The notes under the pieces were generated by a model. The model searched no databases, was not told where the DNA came from, and saw only the letters and a program-made list of their open reading frames with translations. A DNA stretch of 64,000 nucleotides from Brevibacillus_D fluminis_A (GTDB taxonomy: Bacteria > Bacillota > Bacilli > Brevibacillales > Brevibacillaceae): NCBI RefSeq assembly GCF_052072235.1, contig NZ_CM125436.1, forward strand, positions 1,172,001 through 1,236,000. The letters run 5' to 3'. How positions within the stretch are numbered: the first letter of the stretch is position 1; the number at the start of each line of letters is the position of its first letter. Made by a program: the position numbers and the translations under genes. Positions 1-7,544 of the stretch are shown piece by piece.

Positions 1-228
1 GAATATAGACGGAACTATTACTAATAGGAGTATGAAAATAATCCAGAACATGGGCTTTTTCAACGATGCCTTTAAATAATTTATAATACTTTCATTTTGT
101 CTTTTATCTAGTTTTTTAGACCAATTGTTTATAACTCTTTTTACATATATTTCATCGTGAGCTTGAAGCTTAACCCATAATTCATCATATAATTTTTTAA
201 TTTCTTCATTGTCTTGAATTGTTTTCAA
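1..228 (-). CDS. Partial gene for a small membrane protein (3' end beyond the window)
   Basis: An open frame runs off the left edge on the minus strand. Seventy-six codons are visible. The first 55 or so residues are charged and soluble (rich in Lys, Asp and Glu, with an LYDELW stretch), followed by a hydrophobic run of Ile, Leu and Val at about residues 58-72, the likely first membrane segment. I chose a TTG start at 228 because AAGGAG lies about 11 bases upstream; a GTG at 240 overlaps that ribosome site and is a poor alternative. The family is not recognised. Base composition is AT-rich, like the two genes to the right and unlike most of the window. Confidence 0.55.
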   Translation of the reverse strand, partial: MKTIQDNEEIKKLYDELWVKLQAHDEIYVKRVINNWSKKLDKRQNESIINYLKASLKKPMFWIIFILLLVIVPSIF

Positions 229-327
229 TTTTATTCTCACTCCTTACTGGGTGTTGCATTAAGGACAGCCTTTTTAGCCCAGATTTTAATTTGCTAGACT
301 AACATACTTGGTGCTCTTCATACCCCC

Positions 328-357
328 ATTATACTAAGGTTGTATTTTAAACAGTAA
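328..357 (-). promoter_or_regulatory. Candidate promoter of the left-edge gene
   Basis: On the minus strand a perfect TATAAT (328-333) lies 18 bases from a weak -35 TTACTG (352-357). Transcription would start near 321, leaving a leader of about 90 bases before the TTG start at 228. Confidence 0.45.
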
Positions 358-435
358 TGCAGTTGAATCTTTTAATTTCTAATCTAATTATATTTGTTTG
401 AATAATAAAACAATTAACCTAATTAAAGTAAAATA

Positions 436-464
436 TTGACAATTATAGCAATGTTAATTAATAT
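436..464 (+). promoter_or_regulatory. Strong sigma-A promoter of the 737 operon
   Basis: TTGACA (436-441) and TAATAT (459-464) are separated by exactly 17 bases. Transcription would start near 471, giving a leader of about 265 bases before the gene at 737. That leader holds two direct repeats and two inverted repeats, annotated separately. Confidence 0.65.
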
Positions 465-482
465 GTAAAAAGTCAATTGTAA

Positions 483-525
483 ATTTCGCGAAAAAATGTA
501 TAAATATGTTATTTCGTGAAAAAAT
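483..525 (+). repeat. 15-bp direct repeat pair in the 737 leader
   Basis: ATTTCGCGAAAAAAT at 483-497 recurs at 511-525 with one change (ATTTCGTGAAAAAAT), 28 bases apart start to start. The pair lies just downstream of the predicted transcription start, where a repressor or an RNA-binding regulator could act. Function is inference. Confidence 0.5.
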
Positions 526-528
526 TTG

Positions 529-570
529 CCGCACTTATCATATCCCTGTCAATGATACAGATAAGTGCGG
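529..570. other. Perfect 11-bp stem-loop in the 737 leader
   Basis: CCGCACTTATC (529-539) pairs with GATAAGTGCGG (560-570) around a 20-base loop. Read on the minus strand the stem is followed by CAAATTTTTT, so it could terminate minus-strand transcription. Read on the plus strand it has no U-run, so there it would be a leader structure. Confidence 0.5.
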
Positions 571-590
571 TGAGTTTGAGTTGACTTTCA

Positions 591-650
591 TCTATTGACA
601 ATTGAAAGCCATCCATAAGAATAAACATTTAATTCGTAATTGTCAATAGA
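591..650. other. 13-bp inverted repeat containing TTGACA on both arms
   Basis: TCTATTGACAATT (591-603) is repeated in reverse complement at 638-650. Each arm carries TTGACA facing inward. The minus-facing copy has TATTCT after 17 bases, and the plus-facing copy has only a weak -10. The core TATTGACAATT also occurs at 433-443, across the -35 of the upstream promoter, so this may be an operator motif. Confidence 0.4.
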
Positions 651-736
651 TTAATCAATTCGTTTATGTATATGGAGGTGACTCAGATTATTAATTCTTA
701 GTTTTTCTAAAAATGTAAAAAGAGGAGATTGATTTT

Positions 737-1471
737 ATGAAGAAAAATGCTAAATCTTTGATTCTATTAGCGACACTTGCCATTTCAATTGGTTCATTTT
801 CTCCTACAGTATATGCGAGTTCTTTAGTTTCTGAGGAAAATGTATTAGAAGGACAGTGGAAAAATACTCCTCCCAGCAGTTTTGCTCCGAAAATTAAGCA
901 AATGAAGGACACGAAAGGTAAATTCACTTGGAATGATGGTAGGATTGTAAATTTCCCATCCAAGGAAGGAAAATCACTCGGAACATTAGATTTCTCTGAA
1001 GGTGGTCTTTACTTCTCATTAAATAACTATATCGAGCATGATTCCGATTACGATGAGAAGCATTTCTTTATCGGGTCTGTAGAAGTTTATAATAGGTCGT
1101 CAAGTAATGGACCTCTCTATTATCAACAAGCAGAAACAGTCACAACCACATGGACAACAACTGGAAGAGTGGGAAGTGAAGGCAGTTTAGCAACTAAATT
1201 ACTTTCAACATTAAAACTTTCTGTCGGTTTTGATGTTGCTAAAAGTGTAACAAACACAGCAAGTAGTACAGTGGCCTATACTCTAACTGTTCCACCACAA
1301 AGTTGGGGAGCCATTGATGCGTATAACTGGGGGGCTTATTCGGAAGGAGTCGCAGTTTACAGGGTTATTGACCCAAATACGGGTAAAGATCTCGGGAAAT
1401 ACGAAGAACCAACTAGCGCTTGGGCTGTAAGAAAGAACAAGGTGTACTTTGATGCTTATACGTGGAAATAA
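737..1471 (+). CDS. Secreted protein with an aerolysin-like beta-hairpin signature
   Basis: This 244-residue protein has a clear signal peptide (Lys-rich start, hydrophobic core, cleavage after VYA at residue 27). Residues 133-187 form two long Thr/Ser/Val-alternating strands around a Gly/Ser-rich turn and end in a VPPQSWG motif. That alternating pattern is what the membrane-inserting hairpin of aerolysin/ETX-MTX2-type beta pore formers looks like. I see it as a pattern, not as a confirmed family match. GAGG about 11 bases upstream supports the ATG. The next gene, a lipoprotein, overlaps its last 20 bases, so the two are translated together. Composition is AT-rich, suggesting acquisition. It could instead be a cell-surface protein of unknown role. 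Confidence 0.65.
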   Translation: MKKNAKSLILLATLAISIGSFSPTVYASSLVSEENVLEGQWKNTPPSSFAPKIKQMKDTKGKFTWNDGRIVNFPSKEGKSLGTLDFSEGGLYFSLNNYIEHDSDYDEKHFFIGSVEVYNRSSSNGPLYYQQAETVTTTWTTTGRVGSEGSLATKLLSTLKLSVGFDVAKSVTNTASSTVAYTLTVPPQSWGAIDAYNWGAYSEGVAVYRVIDPNTGKDLGKYEEPTSAWAVRKNKVYFDAYTWK

Positions 1472-2057
1472 AAGTAAAAAGATCATCTTTTTAAGTTTGG
1501 TATGCTCACTATTTATCATTCTCGCTGCTTGCACAAGCGGCGAGAATGAATATCCAAATAGTCAAATAAAACATAAATCCCAAAGGGCGATTTCTTACGA
1601 AGATTATATTAAGTTATGCAATACTATGGCGAATGATATGGTGCTTCCGACATTCACAAAAGTAGAGGACAATATCAATACTCCAACAATTATTTTTGTT
1701 GATAAGCCGATCACTTTTGGTAAACGAAATGTTTTAACTTTAACAGGGGAGCAAACGAATCAGTCAACGCAAAGGAGAATCATCTACTCAGATAACAATA
1801 AAAAGACAGCTATTAAGATTGATTTGATATATTTAGAAAGAGAATTAGAAAACGATTTATTATTTACTTCTTTGCCTTCGAAAAATCGTGGATTGAACGA
1901 AGTGACTGAAAGATTTACACAGGATATATTTGCCTACAATAATATTCTTGTAAATGTAACCATTTATTCATCTGATAAACCAATAACAATGAAGCTCCAA
2001 AATGAAATTGATGTGGCAGTCGTTAATTTTTTGCAAAATTACAAGACGACGAAATGA
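1452..2057 (+). CDS. Lipoprotein of unknown function, coupled to the secreted protein
   Basis: I start this 201-residue protein at the ATG at 1452 because AAGGTG sits seven bases upstream; a TTG just before it lacks such a site. A lipobox (LAAC, with Cys27) follows a Lys-rich start and hydrophobic core, so the mature protein is lipid-anchored outside the membrane. The rest (mixed alpha/beta, with SSDKPITMKLQ near the end) matches no family I recognise. The gene begins inside the last codons of the secreted pore-former-like gene and ends at a stem-loop at 2057. A surface lipoprotein tied to a secreted toxin-like protein could be an immunity or delivery partner; that is inference. Confidence 0.65.
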   Translation: MLIRGNKSKKIIFLSLVCSLFIILAACTSGENEYPNSQIKHKSQRAISYEDYIKLCNTMANDMVLPTFTKVEDNINTPTIIFVDKPITFGKRNVLTLTGEQTNQSTQRRIIYSDNNKKTAIKIDLIYLERELENDLLFTSLPSKNRGLNEVTERFTQDIFAYNNILVNVTIYSSDKPITMKLQNEIDVAVVNFLQNYKTTK

Positions 2058-2100
2058 AACAGGGCAGGTACCGATCATCGATCAGGTGCCTGCCCTGTTT
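2057..2100. terminator. Strong stem-loop between convergent genes
   Basis: A 16-base stem (AAACAGGGCAGGTACC with a near-perfect complement, one G-U pair) starts on the stop codon of the lipoprotein gene and lies between two convergent genes. The arms begin with AAA and end with TTT, so it can act in both directions, though the U-run is short. Confidence 0.6.
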
Positions 2101-2112
2101 GCCTCCTGCACA

Positions 2113-2523
2113 TCACCCAGGCATCTGGCTCATATCCATATACAGTACGTTCCAGCGATGCCCGTCCAGATCGCAGAAGCCTGCGCCATACATCCAGCCT
2201 TGGTCATGGGGCTTGGCATAGACCGTACCGCCAGCATTCACAACCTTGTCGATCAGTCCGTCTACTTCTTCTTTGCTCTGCGCATCGATGGAAAGCAAGA
2301 CTTGCGTGGCGTGGGCGGTATCGGGAATGTCATTTCCCGTAAACGCTTTGAAGGTGTCTTCCGGAAACAGCATGACGACCACATGCTTGTCCCCGATGAG
2401 CAGGCTGGCTTTGTCGTCGCTGTCAGCCAAACGCGGGTTCAGGGTAAAGCCAATCTTGGAGAAAAACCGTTTGGAACGCGGAACATCCTTTACCGGCAAA
2501 TTGATCCAGATTTCTTTTGCCAT
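2113..2523 (-). CDS. VOC (glyoxalase/bleomycin-resistance-like) family protein
   Basis: The protein of about 136 residues begins MAKEIWINLPVKDV and has the paired beta-alpha-beta-beta-beta pattern of the vicinal-oxygen-chelate fold. SKRFFSKIGF falls in the first half and GHRWNVLYMD at the C-terminus. This subfamily (YaeR/PhnB-like lactoylglutathione-lyase-related proteins in Bacillota) is usually of unknown substrate. Two ATGs are possible; I prefer the inner one at 2523 because AAGGAG is eight bases away, whereas the outer one at 2529 is only two bases from it. It is convergent with the lipoprotein gene. Confidence 0.8.
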   Translation of the reverse strand: MAKEIWINLPVKDVPRSKRFFSKIGFTLNPRLADSDDKASLLIGDKHVVVMLFPEDTFKAFTGNDIPDTAHATQVLLSIDAQSKEEVDGLIDKVVNAGGTVYAKPHDQGWMYGAGFCDLDGHRWNVLYMDMSQMPG

Positions 2524-2756
2524 CGCCATCGCTCCTTCGCGTATTCGTTGATCATGGAGAATCTAGAGAATCGATTGCCTATGACATTCTGTTGCGAACT
2601 TCATTTTCCTCTTCTAAATGGCGTTCATCACCTCGCTACTTGAACCGCCAGCATGCTGTCACAAAAATATCCCCTATTTTGTCATATTCGATGAGGGAGT
2701 GGCATAAATCGCTTTGCCATTTTCGAGCAAGAGAAAGTACAGGAGGGAGAATATCC

Positions 2757-3608
2757 ATGAAAATATTCGTAGCAGGCGCAGGGGGTGTCATTGGGCGTTT
2801 CCTTGTGCCACAACTGGTGAAGGCAGGGCATGAGGTAATCGGCACCACCCGCAGCGAGCGAAACCGTGACGTGATTCGGGCAATGGGCGCAGAAGCGCTC
2901 CCCGTCGATGTGTTTAATCGGGAGGCGGTGTTTGCTGCACTTCGGCAGGTACAGCCGGATGTGGTTATGCATCAGCTAACTTCGCTGGGGGAAATGAATT
3001 TTGCGGAAAATGCGCGAATCCGTGTGGAAGGAACGCGTAATCTGGTCGATGCGGCAAAGGCGGTGGGCGTTGGGCGGATGATCGCGCAAAGCATCGCGTG
3101 GACGTATGAACCTGGGGATGGGCCGGCTGACGAGACGGTTCCGCTCGACGTGGATGCGCCGATGCCGCGCAAATCAACAGTGGATGCGGTTGCGGCACTT
3201 GAGCAGGCTGTAGCGGAAATCCCGCAGCATGTGATTTTGCGCTACGGCATGTTTTATGGTCCGGGGACTTGGTATGACCGTGGAGGCGTGATGGCGGAAA
3301 ACGTCCGCGAGCAAAAACTGCCGGCCACCGATGGCATCACGTCTTTCCTGCACGTAGCGGACGCGGCACATGCGGCCGTGCTTGCGTTGGATTGGCCAAC
3401 CGGCGTCGTCAACATCGTGGATGACGAGCCGGCCGCAGGAACAGACTGGCTCGCGGTGTATGCGGAGGCGCTGGGCGCGCCTGAGCCGATTCATCAGCCG
3501 GGCGCGAACCGGGGCGAACGGGGAGCCACCAATGCCAAAGCTCGCAACGAGTATGGCTGGAAGCCGCTTTATCCGACATGGCGATCAGGGTTTGGACTTA
3601 GCGAATAA
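2757..3608 (+). CDS. NAD(P)-dependent epimerase/dehydratase-like protein
   Basis: A 283-residue extended short-chain dehydrogenase-type protein. The N-terminal MKIFVAGAGGVIG carries the GxxGxxG NAD(P)-binding loop. The usual catalytic YxxxK is not obvious where expected: the region reads SIAWTYEPGDGPADE, then MPRKSTVDAV. This suits an atypical member such as those labelled NAD-dependent epimerase/dehydratase or NmrA-like. AGGAGGGA eight bases upstream fixes the ATG at 2757; the frame is open further upstream but without a ribosome site. No partner gene indicates a substrate. A terminator follows. Confidence 0.75.
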   Translation: MKIFVAGAGGVIGRFLVPQLVKAGHEVIGTTRSERNRDVIRAMGAEALPVDVFNREAVFAALRQVQPDVVMHQLTSLGEMNFAENARIRVEGTRNLVDAAKAVGVGRMIAQSIAWTYEPGDGPADETVPLDVDAPMPRKSTVDAVAALEQAVAEIPQHVILRYGMFYGPGTWYDRGGVMAENVREQKLPATDGITSFLHVADAAHAAVLALDWPTGVVNIVDDEPAAGTDWLAVYAEALGAPEPIHQPGANRGERGATNAKARNEYGWKPLYPTWRSGFGLSE

Positions 3609-3616
3609 ACACAAAG

Positions 3617-3647
3617 AAAAAGGGCTCGAGAAATCGAGTCCCTTTTT
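3617..3647. terminator. Bidirectional intrinsic terminator
   Basis: AAAAAGGGCTCGA, a GAAA loop and TCGAG-T-CCCTTTTT form a stem with A- and T-runs at its base. It sits between the convergent epimerase-like and wrbA genes. Confidence 0.8.
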
Positions 3648-3662
3648 GCAATTCTTCCCGTT

Positions 3663-4277
3663 TTATTGCTGCCCTTTTTTCACCCACTCCGCGACGGTAA
3701 CCGTGCGCTTCGCCTGATGCTTCACCGCAGCTTCCGCATTTTCCGTAAAGGTTCCGTTTTGATCGACCGTCACGGAGGTGCCGTACGGATTGCCGCCTGC
3801 GCCGAAGGTGACGGGATCGGTGTAGCCGGGCGCAGCCACGATCGCGCCCCAATGGTACATGGTGGTGTAGAGGGACAGCAGTGTCGCTTCATGCCCGCCG
3901 TGCAGGTTGGAGGCCGAGGACATCGCGCTCACCACTTTGTTCGCGAGCTTGCCCTGGAACCACAAGCCGCCTGTCGTATCGAGGAATTGCTTCATCTGTG
4001 CCGGCATGTTGCCGAAACGGGTAGGCACGCTGAAAATGATCGCATCCGCCCACTCCAGATCGCTCAATGTGACGGTGGGAACATCCTGGGTTGCTTCCAC
4101 GTGCGCTTTCCACGCCGGGTTGGAGGCGATGGCCGATTCCGGTGCAAGCTCAGGCACTTTCAACACTTTCACTTCTGCTCCGGCCGCTTCAGCGCCTTCT
4201 TTTGCCCAGTTGGCCAGCTTGTAGTTGGAACCGGTGGAGCTGTAATAAATAACCGCCAATTTCACATTCGACATCAT
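3663..4277 (-). CDS. wrbA: WrbA-type NAD(P)H:quinone oxidoreductase (flavodoxin-like)
   Basis: A 204-residue FMN protein that reduces quinones by two electrons in the cytosol. The N-terminal IYYSSTGSNYKLA is the flavodoxin phosphate-binding loop. PTRFGNMPAQMKQFLDTTG and HGGHEATLLSLYTTMYHWG are hallmark WrbA segments, and length matches the family. AAAGGAGAG four bases upstream of the ATG pair supports the start. It lies downstream of, and on the same strand as, a pirin gene and an MhqR-type quinone-sensing repressor, so the block as a whole fits quinone/electrophile defence. No MhqR box is visible directly in front of it. Confidence 0.88.
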   Translation of the reverse strand: MMSNVKLAVIYYSSTGSNYKLANWAKEGAEAAGAEVKVLKVPELAPESAIASNPAWKAHVEATQDVPTVTLSDLEWADAIIFSVPTRFGNMPAQMKQFLDTTGGLWFQGKLANKVVSAMSSASNLHGGHEATLLSLYTTMYHWGAIVAAPGYTDPVTFGAGGNPYGTSVTVDQNGTFTENAEAAVKHQAKRTVTVAEWVKKGQQ

Positions 4278-4378
4278 TGATCTCTCCTTTATGGGTGGCT
4301 TTATTTATATACACGGAAGCAGGAGCGTTTCAGATCCTGATCCCGTATACGTGTACAACCGAGTCGTGTCCTTCATGG

Positions 4379-5152
4379 TTATGGTCGTTTCGGATACAGC
4401 GGGTAGCCGGGATCGGTCGGCACATCGATGATGGCGAGGGAGAGCGTTTGCCCGTTTTCCGGCGACAGCGTGATCGTATCATCCTGCATGCCCATCAGCA
4501 CCACAAAATCTTTGTGCGAAAAGGAGGCAGTCTCACCGCCAGCCGTGCGCAGCGACCCGTCACCACGGTAGGCGAGGATGGCGATCGAGCGATTTGTCCC
4601 CACAGGCACGGTGAATGGCGAGCCGTCCGCGATGGTTACATCCCACATGCGCGCGTCGGCGACCAGCTTGATTGGCGCTTCCTCGCCAATGATGGTTTTG
4701 ACCGTGGTGCCATCCTTTTGCCTGAGCGGGAACTGTTCGTGTTCATATTGATTGTAGGTCGGTTTGCGCTGCAGCGCCTCGCGGACATTTGGCTCGAACC
4801 AGATTTGGAAGATTTCCGCATCCGGACCAACGATCCGCTCGTTATGATAGACCCCGGAGCCAGCCTGGATCACCTGTGCGCCGCCCGCGCCGACCGTGCT
4901 GTCGGTGCCCAGCGAATCGCCGTGCAGCGCTTTGCCTTGGAGCACATAGGTCATGATTTCAAACGCTTGATGGGGATGGGAAGGAATGAAGCCTTCCTGC
5001 GGTGCTGTGCCCCACGCCCAGTAAAAGAGCGGGCCGATTCGCGTAACAGCAGACCCTTCGCCGGAAAAGCCGATCGGTTTTTGCTCGACGATCGCGCCGC
5101 CGTCGAATTCGCCGCTGCCTTGGTGTGTCGGTGGGAAAATATGAATGGTCAT
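4379..5152 (-). CDS. Pirin family protein
   Basis: A 257-residue bicupin. The N-terminal domain carries the metal set seen in pirins: His59 and His61 (in PSHPHQAFE), His103 and Glu105 (in YHNER). Some bacterial pirins have quercetin 2,3-dioxygenase activity, and others are redox or regulatory proteins. I start at the ATG at 5152 because GGAGGAG lies about seven bases upstream; a further ATG upstream has no such site. Directly in front lie two partial copies of the MhqR-type sequence, so it is likely an MhqR target induced by quinones. Confidence 0.85.
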   Translation of the reverse strand: MTIHIFPPTHQGSGEFDGGAIVEQKPIGFSGEGSAVTRIGPLFYWAWGTAPQEGFIPSHPHQAFEIMTYVLQGKALHGDSLGTDSTVGAGGAQVIQAGSGVYHNERIVGPDAEIFQIWFEPNVREALQRKPTYNQYEHEQFPLRQKDGTTVKTIIGEEAPIKLVADARMWDVTIADGSPFTVPVGTNRSIAILAYRGDGSLRTAGGETASFSHKDFVVLMGMQDDTITLSPENGQTLSLAIIDVPTDPGYPLYPKRP

Positions 5153-5177
5153 GGTGATCTCCTCCAAGAGAATTCGT

Positions 5178-5206
5178 TTGAATTCAGATAGTTTGAATTC
5201 GAGATA
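5178..5206. promoter_or_regulatory. Tandem partial MhqR-type boxes before the pirin gene
   Basis: TTGAATTCAGATAG (5178-5191) and TTGAATTCGAGATA (5193-5206) both resemble the right half of the B. subtilis MhqR box (TATCTcgaAtTCgAGATA). The second matches 14 bases of the complete box at 5692. Left halves are degraded. Confidence 0.55.
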
Positions 5207-5227
5207 TTCTGTTAAAAAAATTTTATC

Positions 5228-5665
5228 CTAAGGTAATCGGGTTTGGGCATGTTTCCCCAGCTTTTTCAGCAGATGGATCGCAGTCTCTTTCTCCTCTGGG
5301 GAAAGTGCTTCGACTGCCGTCTGAATGGCGCGGACATGCTCGGGAAAAATCTCATTCATCAGCTGGGTTCCTTTTTCGGTAATCGAGGCAAACGTGATGC
5401 GGCGATCTTCTTCGCACGTTTTCCGCTCCAAAAGTCCTTTTTGCTCCAGCTTGTCGACAACATAGGTGATGCTCCCGCTGGCGAGCAAAATTTTCCCGCC
5501 GATTTGCTGCAAGGGATGTGGGCCTTTATGATAAAGCAGCTCAAGCACGCCGAATTCGGTTGCGTTTAACCCGCTGCGGCGGATGTCTTGCTCGGAATGG
5601 GCCGAAACCGCACGATACGCGCGAGACAAAACAATGAACAAATCAAGCGACAAATCCTTTTCCAT
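5228..5665 (-). CDS. mhqR: MarR-family repressor, MhqR-like (quinone/electrophile sensing)
   Basis: A 145-residue MarR protein closely resembling what I recall of B. subtilis MhqR (YkvE), with the same stretches LNxTEFxVLELLYHKG, PLQQIGGKILLASGSITYVVDKLEQKG and DRRITFASITEKG. MhqR represses quinone-detoxifying dioxygenase and azoreductase genes. Here the palindrome TATCTTGAATTCGAGATA (5692-5709) overlaps the start of its own promoter, and partial copies precede the pirin gene next door, so autorepression plus control of pirin is a good inference. There is a single Cys (about residue 84), and MhqR-type sensing is not thought to depend on Cys oxidation. Confidence 0.85.
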   Translation of the reverse strand: MEKDLSLDLFIVLSRAYRAVSAHSEQDIRRSGLNATEFGVLELLYHKGPHPLQQIGGKILLASGSITYVVDKLEQKGLLERKTCEEDRRITFASITEKGTQLMNEIFPEHVRAIQTAVEALSPEEKETAIHLLKKLGKHAQTRLP

Positions 5666-5691
5666 CTGGGCACCTCTCGCTGTGAAAAAAA

Positions 5692-5709
5692 TATCTTGAA
5701 TTCGAGATA
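5692..5709. promoter_or_regulatory. MhqR-type operator (near-perfect palindrome)
   Basis: TATCTTGAATTCGAGATA is symmetric except for one central pair. It lies immediately downstream of the -10 of the minus-strand promoter, so a bound repressor would block initiation. Confidence 0.75.
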
Positions 5710-5739
5710 ATTATAAACATGGCTGTAACAGGAAGTCAA
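5710..5739 (-). promoter_or_regulatory. Promoter of the mhqR-like gene
   Basis: On the minus strand a perfect TATAAT (5710-5715) lies 18 bases from TTGACT (5734-5739). The operator follows directly. Confidence 0.7.
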
Positions 5740-5748
5740 GGGAGAAAC

Positions 5749-5792
5749 AGCGGCGGGCGAAGACGTGAAAAAGACAGTCTTCGTCCGCCGCT
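5749..5792. other. Long stem-loop between chemotaxis receptor and mhqR genes
   Basis: A 16-base stem, AGCGGCGGGCGAAGAC with GTCTTCGTCCGCCGCT (one G-U pair), around a 12-base loop. No clear U-run follows on either strand. Its right arm is nearly identical to the right arm of the stem-loop at 55853-55898, suggesting a repeated intergenic element or a shared terminator type. Confidence 0.55.
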
Positions 5793-5813
5793 ATGATTGG
5801 TTCCTGCGGTTTG

Positions 5814-7334
5814 TTACGCTTTCTGGGAGTGGCTGATGAGATCAGACAGGCTCGATGCCATACCGTTTAAGGCTTCCGAAGAATGTGCCAGTTCGTTTAG
5901 CGCTTGCAGCTGTTCGATGGAAGAGGCCGCGGCGCTTCGCGAATAGTCCGCCGATTGTTTTGCAATGGAAGAAGCTTCGGAGATAGAGGCTGCAACCTCC
6001 TCTGAACTCGCAGACATTTGTTCGGCTATGGCGGAGTTTTCTTGTAACTGCTCCGATATGCTGGTGATTGCGTCAGAGATTCGTTGGAAGGCGAATCCGG
6101 CAACCTGAACGACATGCAGGCCCGTATTGACATCCTGGTTGACATTTTCCATCGAGCCGACCGCGTTATGCGCTTCCCCCTGTATTTCCGAGATGAGGTG
6201 GGCGATCTGGTTTGCAGATGCACTGGATTGCTCGGCCAGCTTGCGCACTTCATCTGCTACAACCGCAAAGCCTCTGCCATGCTCCCCGGCCCTTGCCGCT
6301 TCGATAGCCGCGTTGAGTGCAAGCAGATTCGTTTGAGAAGCAATGCCTGTAATCACGTCGAGAATCTGTGAAATTTCAGAGGATCGTTCCCCTAACGTTT
6401 TCACAACCGTACTCGTTTTCATCACGGAGTTTTTGATCGATTCCATCTGATGGATTGCGGTTTGAATGGATTGGTTCCCTGTGCGGGCTTCCTGGGACGT
6501 TGTCGTTGTAACCTCTGCGATACTAGAAGTTGATTCCGCTATGCGCTGAATGCCGATGGCCATTTCGTTCATGGCCCGTGCGCTTTCCTCTGTTCCACGC
6601 AATTGACTTTCTGAGCCGCTAGCGACCTCTTCCGTTGTTTTTGTTACATGGTTCGCATTTTTGGTAATGGCTTGCAAATTTCTGGATAGCTGTTCTGACG
6701 TAACTTGCAGCTGTTGGATGGAGCTTTTGATGGCATCGTACGTCCCTTGTAACTGTTTATTTGTTAACGAGAACTTCTCTTTTTCCCGCTCAGACTTGTC
6801 CATCAGGTAGTTTCCGATTTTGGAAATGGCCCATAAGATAACCGTAACCTGGAATCCTACGCTGATGGAAACATTCATGTGCATGCTGTCAGCAGCGGGA
6901 AAGAAAAGCCCTGTTCCCAGTTGATGGCTCAATACATTGAAAAGCAAGATGAGGGTCCCGACCGTCCAGATCAATCGGCCGTTAAAGTAAAGCAACGTGG
7001 TGGCGAGAACAAAATAAAAGTTCTCATAGATGGAAGGAAGCATATTGCCAAAGAGGTAAGTCAGGAGAATGGTAAAAAAGATCCAGCCCAACAGCATAAT
7101 GTACTTGTAGGCGAATTCTACCTTCTTGATGTTGAGCAAGATCGAACCGACCAAAAGAATAACGACGACAGCAGCGTCTACGACGTAGGTAACCGGATGG
7201 AAAAAGCCGATGGTAACCATCGTGTTCAGTATTCCCGTCAAAGAAACAATGTAGATGATCAATAAAAGCAGCTTGTTCTTTTGACGTTCTAACTCAAAAT
7301 TGGAGAAAAAATGTCGTGTGATGTACTGAAGCAT
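5814..7334 (-). CDS. Methyl-accepting chemotaxis protein with a multi-TM sensor, no extracellular domain
   Basis: A 506-residue receptor. Residues 1-190 hold about six hydrophobic segments with very short loops and no periplasmic-type ligand domain. There is no obvious HAMP before the long cytoplasmic coiled coil. The hairpin tip is intact (ITGIASQTNLLALNAAIEAA, then GRGFAVVADEVRKLAEQS), so it can signal to CheA/CheW. Such integral-membrane sensors may read membrane state or a lipophilic ligand; that is inference. The signalling half is very similar to the receptor at 60064. The ribosome site (GGGGGGTAGG) is only fair. No chemotaxis partner is adjacent. Confidence 0.88.
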   Translation of the reverse strand: MLQYITRHFFSNFELERQKNKLLLLIIYIVSLTGILNTMVTIGFFHPVTYVVDAAVVVILLVGSILLNIKKVEFAYKYIMLLGWIFFTILLTYLFGNMLPSIYENFYFVLATTLLYFNGRLIWTVGTLILLFNVLSHQLGTGLFFPAADSMHMNVSISVGFQVTVILWAISKIGNYLMDKSEREKEKFSLTNKQLQGTYDAIKSSIQQLQVTSEQLSRNLQAITKNANHVTKTTEEVASGSESQLRGTEESARAMNEMAIGIQRIAESTSSIAEVTTTTSQEARTGNQSIQTAIHQMESIKNSVMKTSTVVKTLGERSSEISQILDVITGIASQTNLLALNAAIEAARAGEHGRGFAVVADEVRKLAEQSSASANQIAHLISEIQGEAHNAVGSMENVNQDVNTGLHVVQVAGFAFQRISDAITSISEQLQENSAIAEQMSASSEEVAASISEASSIAKQSADYSRSAAASSIEQLQALNELAHSSEALNGMASSLSDLISHSQKA

Positions 7335-7483
7335 TTTGCCTACCCCCCAAAAAAATCAATCGACAAAAAATACCTTATTTCGCCATGTTACTTTATTTTT
7401 TTAAACAATTCAATTATTTTTCTGTAAAGTTTTCGTTATAGGGCTGGGGGCCAAACGTTTTACGAACAAGTGGTAGAAAACAG

Positions 7484-7523
7484 AAAAGAGGCAACCGATC
7501 ATGCTGGCAGGCTGCCATCTTTT
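7484..7523 (-). terminator. Terminator after the PAS kinase gene
   Basis: On the minus strand AAAAGA-T-GGCA pairs with TGCCTCTTTT around a 19-base loop. It lies just downstream of the kinase stop codon, and further T-rich sequence follows. Confidence 0.55.
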
Positions 7524-7544
7524 CCTTATGAGAACTCGCTGCAT

